This document shows, one piece after another, positions 1 through 7,312 of a DNA stretch of 21,029 nucleotides. Origin of the DNA: Candidatus Helarchaeota archaeon. GTDB lineage: Archaea; Asgardarchaeota; Lokiarchaeia; Helarchaeales; HEL-GB-A. Numbering within the stretch: the stretch's first letter is position 1; each line of letters starts with the position of its first letter. The position numbers were made by a program, and so were the translations under genes. Below the pieces are notes generated by a model that searched no databases, had not been told where the DNA came from, and worked only from the letters and a program-made list of their open reading frames with translations. Location: positions 1 to 21,029 of the forward strand of contig JAEOSY010000131.1 in NCBI GenBank assembly GCA_016840125.1. The letters run 5' to 3'.

Positions 1-259
1 CTTTATTTCATTTTCACAAACTAATTTTATCATCCTAGAACCGCAACCCACATACAAAGTGAAAGAAAATCCTTCGAATAAGTTATGGATAGAAGTATTA
101 TTTATTTTTTTCTATAAATCGCTTCCGATTTAAATAGATCCTCTTTTATTTATTATTTTTCTAAAAAATGGTTAATATGGATATCAATTTTGTACAAATC
201 TTGTTATTACAGAAAAAGTCGGATGATTGGGCTCCTTTTAAAAACAATAATGAATTTTC
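1..259. other. AT-rich left-edge intergenic stretch
   Basis: I see no gene here. The stretch is very rich in A and T with several T-runs (around 102-113 and 145-163). A short plus-strand open frame starting at 168 runs antisense into the nucleoside hydrolase gene and looks spurious. The minus-strand operon ends at 260, so A-rich and T-rich tracts here may serve in its transcription termination. Confidence 0.5.
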
Positions 260-1168
260 CTATTTTAATAGCGTTTTCATAAATAAATTCATAAATTTTT
301 CAGTATTTACTTCCAAGGCAACTGAAATTTTAGGCGAATTCTCATCATCTACTACAATGATCTGTCCAGCTTTGTCAGGGTCATCAGTTATTATTTCGAT
401 ATTCAAATCCTGAGTATTAACTAAAGTCGGGTCGATTGCAATGGCTGCAGCTAGTGGATCATGAAGGAAGCATCCATCAACCCCAAGATGAAAATTTGAA
501 TAAAACTGAGCGATTTTTGCTATGAATTTCGTCAGTTCAGTTCCCCTTTTTTCGAGCTTTTGAATATGAGCTGTTTTCATTGTAACTTTTTGGGTAACGT
601 CTAATCCAACGAGCGTCGTAGGTACGTCACTGTTAAAAACGATTTCTGCTGCATGGGGATCACAATATACGTTGAATTCTGCATAAGGGGTCACATTTCC
701 CGGCACATTTATTGCACCGCCCATAATTATCACTTGTTTGATTAGTTTAATGACAGTTTTTGGTGCTTTTTGAATTAAGAAGGCTAGGTTTGTCAGAGGT
801 CCAATCGAAACAAGTGTGTATTCGAGGGGATTCTTCTTGATGAGTGAAATTATAAAATCAAGAGATTTCCAATTGCATAATGATAAATCTGGCATTGGTA
901 AATTTGTATTTCCTAATCCATCCTTACCATGCACACCTGCACTTAAAACGTCCTTCTTTGAAATCGGCTCTGCCGCCCCTTTAATTATAGGAATTTCTCG
1001 TTTTCCGAGTAATTCGAGAATTTTTACTGCATTATTTGTACATTTTTCTAACGTATTGTTGCCCATCGTTGTCCAAACGATCTCTAGTGAATTTAATTTA
1101 TTCAGAAAAGCAATAGCCATTGCATCGTCGATACCCGGATCAGTACTTAAGATAACTTTAGCACACAT
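260..1168 (-). CDS. Nucleoside hydrolase (IUNH family)
   Basis: Predicted inosine/uridine-preferring nucleoside N-ribohydrolase, which cleaves the N-glycosidic bond of (ribo)nucleosides to free base and ribose in cytosolic salvage. Seen in the 302-residue sequence: the calcium-binding N-terminal motif TDPGIDDA (residues 9-16, with D10, D14, D15), the VHGKDGLG segment (79-86), GPLTNLA (123-129), the MGG strand end (149-151), the EFN substrate-contact triad (164-166) and the C-terminal HDP motif (H236, D237) that carries an active-site histidine in this family. The length matches the usual 300-320 residues, so the gene appears intact. The ATG lies 7 nt after the stop of the sugar nucleotidyltransferase gene, which implies one transcript and perhaps translational coupling; only a weak GGAT-like site precedes it. 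Exact base specificity cannot be read from the sequence. Confidence 0.93.
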   Translation of the reverse strand: MCAKVILSTDPGIDDAMAIAFLNKLNSLEIVWTTMGNNTLEKCTNNAVKILELLGKREIPIIKGAAEPISKKDVLSAGVHGKDGLGNTNLPMPDLSLCNWKSLDFIISLIKKNPLEYTLVSIGPLTNLAFLIQKAPKTVIKLIKQVIIMGGAINVPGNVTPYAEFNVYCDPHAAEIVFNSDVPTTLVGLDVTQKVTMKTAHIQKLEKRGTELTKFIAKIAQFYSNFHLGVDGCFLHDPLAAAIAIDPTLVNTQDLNIEIITDDPDKAGQIIVVDDENSPKISVALEVNTEKFMNLFMKTLLK

Positions 1169-1175
1169 ATTCTTA

Positions 1176-2318
1176 CTATCCTATTTCGTAATGAGGCGGA
1201 AACTGCTTCCCAGCTATAATTTTCATGTCAGATTTAACTATTGAATTAGATGCTATAACGACATTCGGTTCAATGATCACATTCTTTCCTATTTGAACAT
1301 TCTCGCATATAATACTGTTTATAACTTGGCAATTCTCACCAATTTTTACATTATCCCAGATAACACTCTCTCTTATTCTGGAATTTTGCCCAACTTTGAC
1401 ATTTTTTCCTAGGGTTGTTAGGGTTTCGATTCGCACATTACTTTCTAGATGCGAGTCATCCCCAATGCTAACATATTGATGGATATCGTTAAGATTGGGG
1501 ATTGTACAATTTCGTCCAATCCAAACATAATCCCTTACTTCTTCCCCCGGCGGCACTATTGGCCAAGCCCATTTCCGAAGCAAATCCCAGTTAGTGTATT
1601 TATAAAATTCTGGGTTTCCTGCATCCTGCCAATAATAACGCGCTATATACCCATAAAGGGCGTAATTATTCTCTAATAAATATGGAAAAACATCCCTGCC
1701 AAAATCCATTAGATTGGTGCGATTCAAGATATCAATTATTTCTCCTTGAAAGGCATAGATGCCTGTATTTATGATGTTCTGATGTAAATGAACATTCTGG
1801 GTGGAAATTATTGAGGAAAGGTATAACTCTACAGATGCCGGCTTCTCTAAAAACGAATGGATTTTGCTATCTTGATCGAGAACAATGACTCCAAACTGTT
1901 TCGGATCATCTGTATGGACCAAACTTATTGCCCCAATACCCCCTTTGGTAAGTTTGAAATCTAAGAATTGACTCAGATGAACATTCGTAATAATATCTGC
2001 CATGGATACAATTATATTATCGGTTTTAATCATATCACTAACTTTCCGAAGTGCATCCGCGGTGTCTAATGAATCTACTTCCGGAGCTTCCATCTTAACT
2101 CCAAAATCTTTATCCGCTAAGAACTCTCGCACCTGCCTGCCCATGTGTCTGACCACGACAATGATATTTGTCACACCCGCGTAGCGCAGCAAATCTATTG
2201 CATAAATGATCATAGGCTTTCCAACGACAGGTACAAGTGGTTTCGGTCGATCTGCTGTTATGGGTTTCAAACGTGACCCTATCCCGCCTGCAAGAATTAC
2301 AGCTGTCCATTCAACCAT
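1176..2318 (-). CDS. NDP-sugar pyrophosphorylase with left-handed beta-helix tail
   Basis: Predicted nucleotidyltransferase that makes an NDP-sugar from NTP and a sugar-1-phosphate. Seen: the signature at residues 8-36 with GGIGSRLKP (11-19) and RPKPLVPV (24-31), the nucleotide-binding loop typical of the glucose-1-phosphate thymidylyl/uridylyl and mannose-1-phosphate guanylyl enzymes. DTADALR (85-91) and the metal-site Asp in VSMAD (104-108) follow. From about residue 285 the protein has hexapeptide repeats of the left-handed parallel beta-helix type (pattern IGENCQ, VQIGKN, VIIEPN). The 380-residue, two-domain layout is typical of archaeal enzymes such as the bifunctional sugar-1-P nucleotidyltransferases. 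The substrate cannot be fixed from motifs. It is the first gene of the minus-strand operon with the nucleoside hydrolase; a TATA-like sequence on the minus strand (2369-2381) and a GTGGT tract before the ATG fit expression from the 2319-2555 divergent region. Confidence 0.9.
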   Translation of the reverse strand: MVEWTAVILAGGIGSRLKPITADRPKPLVPVVGKPMIIYAIDLLRYAGVTNIIVVVRHMGRQVREFLADKDFGVKMEAPEVDSLDTADALRKVSDMIKTDNIIVSMADIITNVHLSQFLDFKLTKGGIGAISLVHTDDPKQFGVIVLDQDSKIHSFLEKPASVELYLSSIISTQNVHLHQNIINTGIYAFQGEIIDILNRTNLMDFGRDVFPYLLENNYALYGYIARYYWQDAGNPEFYKYTNWDLLRKWAWPIVPPGEEVRDYVWIGRNCTIPNLNDIHQYVSIGDDSHLESNVRIETLTTLGKNVKVGQNSRIRESVIWDNVKIGENCQVINSIICENVQIGKNVIIEPNVVIASNSIVKSDMKIIAGKQFPPHYEIG

Positions 2319-2555
2319 AATTTACCACATTACTAACGTTGGGACGAAATTAAGTGAATTAGAATGAAGTTATAATTTTAAATGATTCCCGAACCACGAG
2401 TTATTAAATAAATTGTTAGTTTTTTATCAATCTATTTAAATTCTTCTTGCTATAGTACAATACACATTAGTAATAGGCATTCTTTAATTTTTATATATTT
2501 ATGATAAAATTGTAGTAATTTTAAATGGAAATAATAGAGATTTTAAATTTGGTCG
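2319..2555. promoter_or_regulatory. Divergent promoter region
   Basis: This 237-nt AT-rich gap separates two divergently transcribed units and should hold both promoters. Toward the minus-strand pyrophosphorylase, the complement of 2369-2381 reads as a TATA-like TTTAAAATTATA about 50 nt upstream of the ATG. Toward the plus-strand kinase, TTTTTATATATTT (2488-2500) is a good TATA candidate about 55 nt upstream of the proposed TTG start. No clear palindromic operator was seen. Confidence 0.5.
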
Positions 2556-4187
2556 TTGATTGTTGTGGAATATGACGTTGAGCTAAAATTGGAGACTATT
2601 TGGGGAAGTCCAGCAAAAGTTCTGCAGATTCTTAAAAGTTGGATTTTATCACAAAGGTGGATTGGAAATATTATTGGTAAACATCACGAATTAGTAGTAA
2701 AAGATCAATTTCTTCTGTCTGATGCCCCCAATCATTTGATAATTGGATTTCTATTAGAATTATTCACCGAACGTAAACTCCAATTCAACTACTTTATTCC
2801 ACTTGAATTCTCTCGAAAACGAATGAATAGTTTAGAGTATCCCATTATCTTGAAGTGTACGAATGGACCTTTGTTTATTGGACCAGCTGAGATTGATAAT
2901 CTTTTTTTTGAGTTAATTCTAAAAAATTTCGTAAAAACTAATGAATTTCTAACTTTAAACTTAAATTTAATCCAATTCCAAGAATTTTCTCCAGAGGTCG
3001 CCAACTTTAACACACTTATATCCAAAAAATCTTTGGGACGCGGCGATACTACCAATTCTCTTTATGAAACTGAGTGGCTCAATGGTTCGAGATTAGTTTT
3101 TAAGATATCTCGAATTTTATCTCCAAATCCTGAAGTTAAAATGTTAAAATTGTTGTATAAGAAAGGATTTCATCATATTCCTCAACCCTTAGGAAGTTTA
3201 AGCGTAAAAATTGCCGATAAGTCATATCCCCTAGTTCTTATTTTGAAATATATAGAAGCAGCTGGTGATGGAGGAATCATTTTTTGGAACGATTTGAATA
3301 CACAGCTCAAAAACTGGAAAATTTCCAATGCGTTAGAAACCAAACAACTTAATAATACACTTGAAAGGTTAGGTCAAATAGTAGCTGATCTGCATTATTA
3401 CTCATCTCAAATTAATGATGATTTATTTAAACCTGAACCAATTTACAAGAACGATATTAAAAAATGGAAAAATAATATGAGGAAAATGCTTAAATTCATT
3501 CAGGACCACTTTAAGATGGAACATTTTTCCGATATTGGGCTACAACCTCTATTACAAAGCTTTGAGAAATGCTTCAATCGATTTTTAACTAATCCCCATT
3601 GGCAGTTATTAGAAGGAAGCCTAAAAATTAAAATTCATCAAGATTTACACCTTGCCCAAATGCTAACAACCAAATCGTCTGATGGCATTTCTTATTTCAT
3701 TCTTGATTTCGAGGGTGACCCTCTGTTATCACCTGAAGATAAATTTCAAAAAGACCCTATTTTCCGAGATTTAGCTGGTGTCTTTAATGCGTTCCATTAT
3801 ATAACATTCAATGCTTTGAGAGATATTTTTCATAGAAAAGAACGATTAACAGCTGAAAAATTCGCATCCCTATATTTGGGAACTATAGAACCAGCTATAA
3901 ACTCATCATCATTTAGTAATTTTGGTTTAAAGTTAATAGAATTCGCAAAAAATTGGAAAAAATACAATCAAAATATATTCTATCGAAATTATATAAAACA
4001 ATTAAAAAAGCATGATTTTGATTTTCAGATGAATCTTGATAATATAATCCATCTTCAATATTTATTAAATATTTTCAGAGCTGAACGGTTTATTAAAGAG
4101 CTTCATTACGAAACTTTATTCCGTAGATTGAATATATTCATTCCTTTGGTTGGTTTTCTTGATATTTTTACGAAAGATGGTACTTAA
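2556..4187 (+). CDS. Maltokinase-like sugar kinase (Pep2/Mak family)
   Basis: Predicted ATP-dependent maltose 1-kinase or close relative with an aminoglycoside-phosphotransferase-like fold. In bacteria this family makes maltose-1-phosphate for the GlgE route to alpha-glucan. Seen in 543 residues: an N-terminal cap segment SWILSQRWIG (28-37), equivalent to the family's W-L-x-x-R-W-F start; the TTNSLY strand (165-170); the candidate ATP-binding Lys183 in LVFKIS; the catalytic-loop motif HQDLHLAQ (361-368, Asp363); and the metal-binding DFEGDP (384-389), followed by RDLAGVF (404-410). No ATG lies near the N-terminus; an in-frame stop at 2544-2546 leaves TTG 2556 or GTG 2565 as the start, and the cap region must be coded, so TTG is kept. 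The protein is longer than most bacterial maltokinases at the C-terminus. No glgE or trehalose synthase is visible nearby, so the sugar substrate is inferred. Confidence 0.8.
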   Translation: MIVVEYDVELKLETIWGSPAKVLQILKSWILSQRWIGNIIGKHHELVVKDQFLLSDAPNHLIIGFLLELFTERKLQFNYFIPLEFSRKRMNSLEYPIILKCTNGPLFIGPAEIDNLFFELILKNFVKTNEFLTLNLNLIQFQEFSPEVANFNTLISKKSLGRGDTTNSLYETEWLNGSRLVFKISRILSPNPEVKMLKLLYKKGFHHIPQPLGSLSVKIADKSYPLVLILKYIEAAGDGGIIFWNDLNTQLKNWKISNALETKQLNNTLERLGQIVADLHYYSSQINDDLFKPEPIYKNDIKKWKNNMRKMLKFIQDHFKMEHFSDIGLQPLLQSFEKCFNRFLTNPHWQLLEGSLKIKIHQDLHLAQMLTTKSSDGISYFILDFEGDPLLSPEDKFQKDPIFRDLAGVFNAFHYITFNALRDIFHRKERLTAEKFASLYLGTIEPAINSSSFSNFGLKLIEFAKNWKKYNQNIFYRNYIKQLKKHDFDFQMNLDNIIHLQYLLNIFRAERFIKELHYETLFRRLNIFIPLVGFLDIFTKDGT

Positions 4188-4355
4188 TTACTTTCAAATA
4201 ATATTAGCAATTATCTCACCTAGTTATTAATTTTATCCTTACGGTTACTAATCCTAACAAGAAAAATAGTTTCCAAAAAAAAAATACCTATTTTTAAGGA
4301 ATGTTAAATACGGTAATGATGAAATTTTTTGATATTATAGCAGGATAAGCTCCCG

Positions 4356-5201
4356 TTGAAACTTGAGGATGACACGCCTATACGCGTGAAAAGGACCAAA
4401 GCATATACACTTTCTAGCCTTCTTATTATTGGGGCATTCGTAACCATCAATATTATCGGCTTATTAACAGGTTTAATGGACCCTCTAACTTTAATTGCTC
4501 TTTTCATACTATTCTTCACAACGTCGATAATTATTGAATTGTACTCTGATCGTCTTGCAGACGTTTCAATTGAAAAATGGGGCAAGACTTTTCGTAAATA
4601 TTCTCATTTAACAGGAGGGATTATCATGCTTTTCTTCGTGATAACGTCTGCCACCCAATTATCGTTGATTTGTCTTTCCATTTTAGTTGCATTTCTTCTC
4701 CATGAGTTTTTTTATGTGCGAATGAATATTTATTCCATTTATACAACGAGTCTAATTTTTGTAGGGCGGCTTGATCGTAAAAATCCTCCTGATTCTACGG
4801 ACGATCCAAGACCTTTTTTACCTACTTTATGGCTTTTAGGATCCATTGCTGTTATTGGTCTATTTGGTCGAGACATTGCTGTAGCTGCAATTATTGCCTT
4901 CGGATTTGGTGATTTCGTCAGTACGATTGTTGGAGAACGGCTTGGCAAGCACAAATTACCCTATAATAAATCTAAGTCGCTAGAGGGTAGTATAGCATTT
5001 TTTGGAATTACATTTCTTGGTGTTATTTTAGCGTATTATTTTGGCGTATGGACTGGAACCAACTTTCTACTGACTGCCCTAATTACTGCTTCTGTAGGAA
5101 GTGTATTTGAAAGCCTTATACCAACAGGTTATTGGCTTGATGATAATTTTGTAGTTCCTGTAGGAGTCTCCACAGTGCTTTTTCTTGTAGCTTTCCTTTA
5201 A
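4356..5201 (+). CDS. Polyprenol/phytol/dolichol kinase family membrane protein
   Basis: Predicted integral-membrane, probably CTP-dependent kinase of the SEC59/VTE5/Dgk1 superfamily, phosphorylating a polyprenol, isoprenoid alcohol or diacylglycerol-like lipid. Seen: about seven or eight hydrophobic segments (roughly 17-39, 43-62, 85-100, 103-122, 157-183, 213-230, 234-252, 266-281) and the family motifs on their cytosolic ends: FGDFVSTIVGERLGKHK (184-200), NKSKSLEGS (204-212), the glutamate in SVFESL (E252) and LDDNFVVP (261-268). In an archaeon such an enzyme would fit dolichol-phosphate supply for glycosylation or recycling of isoprenoid alcohols for archaeal lipids. The start is TTG at 4356; an in-frame TAG at 4338-4340 excludes an upstream start and no ATG lies early in the frame. 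It follows the maltokinase-like gene by 168 nt and converges on the FadH-like gene, with only 30 nt between. Confidence 0.83.
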   Translation: MKLEDDTPIRVKRTKAYTLSSLLIIGAFVTINIIGLLTGLMDPLTLIALFILFFTTSIIIELYSDRLADVSIEKWGKTFRKYSHLTGGIIMLFFVITSATQLSLICLSILVAFLLHEFFYVRMNIYSIYTTSLIFVGRLDRKNPPDSTDDPRPFLPTLWLLGSIAVIGLFGRDIAVAAIIAFGFGDFVSTIVGERLGKHKLPYNKSKSLEGSIAFFGITFLGVILAYYFGVWTGTNFLLTALITASVGSVFESLIPTGYWLDDNFVVPVGVSTVLFLVAFL

Positions 5202-5231
5202 AAAAAAAGATTTGAATTGCATAAAAAGGGA
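5200..5231 (-). terminator. Oligo-T terminator of FadH-like gene
   Basis: A run of A on the plus strand (5200-5208) gives nine T residues on the minus strand about 25 nt after the stop of the FadH-like gene. Oligo-T tracts terminate archaeal RNA polymerase. Convergent genes are separated here by only 30 nt. Confidence 0.5.
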
Positions 5232-7265
5232 CTATTTAATTCGTAATCCCGCTTTAAAACCTTCTTCTAATGCCTCAATTGCTTTCCTAGGGCGCTTTGC
5301 ATCTCCAATAATTCTTAATTCTTTTACTTTGCCTTTTAAGTCATCATGTAATTTGTTATTTGCTTTAGCACCTGTTGCCAGGACGACCGTATCACATTCA
5401 ATAGACTTCCTTTCTTCACCGACAGTGTAGATGACTTCGGTTTCTGTAATTTTCTCGACTGTTGCATTTGGGATTAGCTTCACTCCACGATAGGCTAAAT
5501 CTTTGAGAATCGTCCATCGAGTTGTATTACTGATATTCTTTCCCATTTTGGGTAACATATCTAAAACAGTCACTTCCTTTCCGTAGCGCCACTTCTCAAA
5601 GGCTTCTTCAAAAGAGAGAACGTTATGCTGCACGAGATACATTGCATTTTCTGCGGGTAGGCTATTTAATCTTGCAATATAAAGCGCTGTTTCGGTGCCA
5701 GTTGCCCCTCCACCAATGATAATGACCTTTTCCCCAATATCAGCATTATCAAGCAGCACATCTTTTGCGAGGATGACATTTTTTCCATCAACTCCTGGTA
5801 TTGGTGGAATGATTGGAACATTTCCCGTGGCAACAATAACTGCATCAGGATTCTCCTTCAAGATATTATTGACGGTCGCTTCAGTATCCATTCTGACATC
5901 GACTTCAAGTTTAATCATCTGAGTAATTAAAAAGTCCAACGCTCTCATGAGCTCCTCGCGACCAGGTGGTTTTCCTGCAATATACAAATCCCCACCTAAA
6001 TAGCTACTTTTTTCAAAGAGAATTACCTCATGCCCCCGCATTTTTAAAATTCGAGCGGCTTCCATACCACCAACCCCACCTCCAGCTACTACAACTTTTT
6101 TTGGAGTCTCTGTTGGCGTAATATCGTACTTGAGCTCTTTACCTGCCCGGACATTCTGGAAACAGTGAACTGGTTGTGCTGCAAAAACACTATCAAAACA
6201 ATTGTTGCAGGCGACACACCATCGGATCTCATCAAATTGTCCCGCCTGCAGCTTGTTTGGTAATTCTGGATCACAAATAAGCGGGCGCGCAAGTCCAACC
6301 ATATCGACGAGACCTGCGACGAGAATCTTCTCCATCATTTCTGCATCATGGACACGATGCGCAAGTGCTAATGGGATCTTTACAGCTTTTCTAATATGCC
6401 CTGCTAAGACTGCGGTGAAGGCATGAGGTACTCCCATGGTGAGTTGAGGTACGCGGCTTTCGTGGAACCCTCCAGCACAGTGAAGCAGATCTGCCCCCGC
6501 TTTTTCAAGAAATGGCGCAACTATCGCATAATCTTTGAATGTGGTGGATTCGGGGAGAAGGTCATCTGTAGGCATTCGATAGATAATCGGATAATCAGAC
6601 CCCACAGCCTCTCGCACCCGTTCAAGGAGTTCAACATTGAATGTCATCCTGTCTGTGAGTTCCTTCCCACCATATTTATCCGTTCGTCTATTTGTAAACT
6701 TTGATATAAATTGAGCGGGTAGATATCCCGTATTTCCACATATTTCAACGGCGTCTATTCCTGCATTCTTTAAAAGCAGCGCTGCTTGCGCATAATCCTC
6801 AATAATTTCTTGAATTTCTGCAATCGTTAGTTCTTTTGGCATTTTTGATCCTGCAGATTTAATGCCAGATCGTACTGCTGATGGTGCATAGGTATCTCCG
6901 AACATGCCATATCTTCCCGGATGGAGAAGTTGAATTGCACTCTTCGCTCCTGCCTTTCTAATAGTATCTGCAAATACCTTCAATTTAGGAATATTGTGTT
7001 GCTTAATATCTTCATCCATTAGATTCAACATATTCGGCATATAAAATGATGTTTTAGTAAAATGAGCACCGCCAACAATGATCAACCCACAGCCACCTTT
7101 CGCTCGTTCTTCATAAAACTTAATTAACTTATCCGATATTTCGCCCTTCGACCCTGTATAATTCAAATGCATTGCGGGCATTAAAATTCGGTTCTTCAAT
7201 TCTGTTTTATTAATCTTAATTGGTGAAAATAATTTTCGAACTGAAAGTTGTTTTTGATATTGCAT
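5232..7265 (-). CDS. FadH-like 2,4-dienoyl-CoA/enoate reductase (OYE-FeS-FAD)
   Basis: Predicted NAD(P)H-dependent reductase of activated C=C bonds, in the 2,4-dienoyl-CoA reductase/enoate reductase/trimethylamine dehydrogenase group. Domains in the 677 residues: an FMN TIM barrel (about 1-345) with QLLHPGRYG (112-120), the family segment GYLPAQF (180-186) whose Tyr181 aligns with the catalytic Tyr of FadH, TNRRTDKYGG (191-200) and His268 in GGFHESRVP; a 4Fe-4S cluster set of Cys350, 353, 356 and 368; an FAD-binding GGGVGG (395-400); and a second nucleotide-binding fold with GGGATG (518-523) ending in an ATG-type motif (630-632). Length and order match FadH. A clear ribosome site AAGGTGAT lies six to nine bases before the ATG. 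A 13-bp palindrome (7277-7289) sits in the leader. Substrate (dienoyl-CoA, enoate, other) is unresolved; an acyl-CoA ligase 11 kb away supports a fatty-acid link. Confidence 0.88.
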   Translation of the reverse strand: MQYQKQLSVRKLFSPIKINKTELKNRILMPAMHLNYTGSKGEISDKLIKFYEERAKGGCGLIIVGGAHFTKTSFYMPNMLNLMDEDIKQHNIPKLKVFADTIRKAGAKSAIQLLHPGRYGMFGDTYAPSAVRSGIKSAGSKMPKELTIAEIQEIIEDYAQAALLLKNAGIDAVEICGNTGYLPAQFISKFTNRRTDKYGGKELTDRMTFNVELLERVREAVGSDYPIIYRMPTDDLLPESTTFKDYAIVAPFLEKAGADLLHCAGGFHESRVPQLTMGVPHAFTAVLAGHIRKAVKIPLALAHRVHDAEMMEKILVAGLVDMVGLARPLICDPELPNKLQAGQFDEIRWCVACNNCFDSVFAAQPVHCFQNVRAGKELKYDITPTETPKKVVVAGGGVGGMEAARILKMRGHEVILFEKSSYLGGDLYIAGKPPGREELMRALDFLITQMIKLEVDVRMDTEATVNNILKENPDAVIVATGNVPIIPPIPGVDGKNVILAKDVLLDNADIGEKVIIIGGGATGTETALYIARLNSLPAENAMYLVQHNVLSFEEAFEKWRYGKEVTVLDMLPKMGKNISNTTRWTILKDLAYRGVKLIPNATVEKITETEVIYTVGEERKSIECDTVVLATGAKANNKLHDDLKGKVKELRIIGDAKRPRKAIEALEEGFKAGLRIK

Positions 7266-7276
7266 TTTTTATCACC

Positions 7277-7289
7277 TTGATTAAATCAA
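7277..7289. promoter_or_regulatory. Palindrome in FadH-like gene leader
   Basis: TTGATT-A-AATCAA is a perfect inverted repeat around one central base, 12-24 nt upstream of the ATG and overlapping the first bases of the ribosome-binding site region. If the promoter TATA is the AT-rich tract on the minus strand near 7300-7318, the palindrome would fall near the transcription start, a usual place for an archaeal repressor site. This is inference from symmetry and position; AT-rich palindromes of this length can arise by chance. Confidence 0.35.
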
Positions 7290-7312
7290 TAGAGATTATC
7301 TAAAAAAAGTTT

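Noticed and set aside
168..413. Plus-strand open frame of 81 codons at the left edge
   Set aside because: Runs antisense over the 3' end of the well-supported nucleoside hydrolase and has no recognisable protein features.
816..1244. 142-codon plus-strand open frame
   Set aside because: Lies antisense inside the nucleoside hydrolase gene, whose motifs are clear; a reading-frame shadow.
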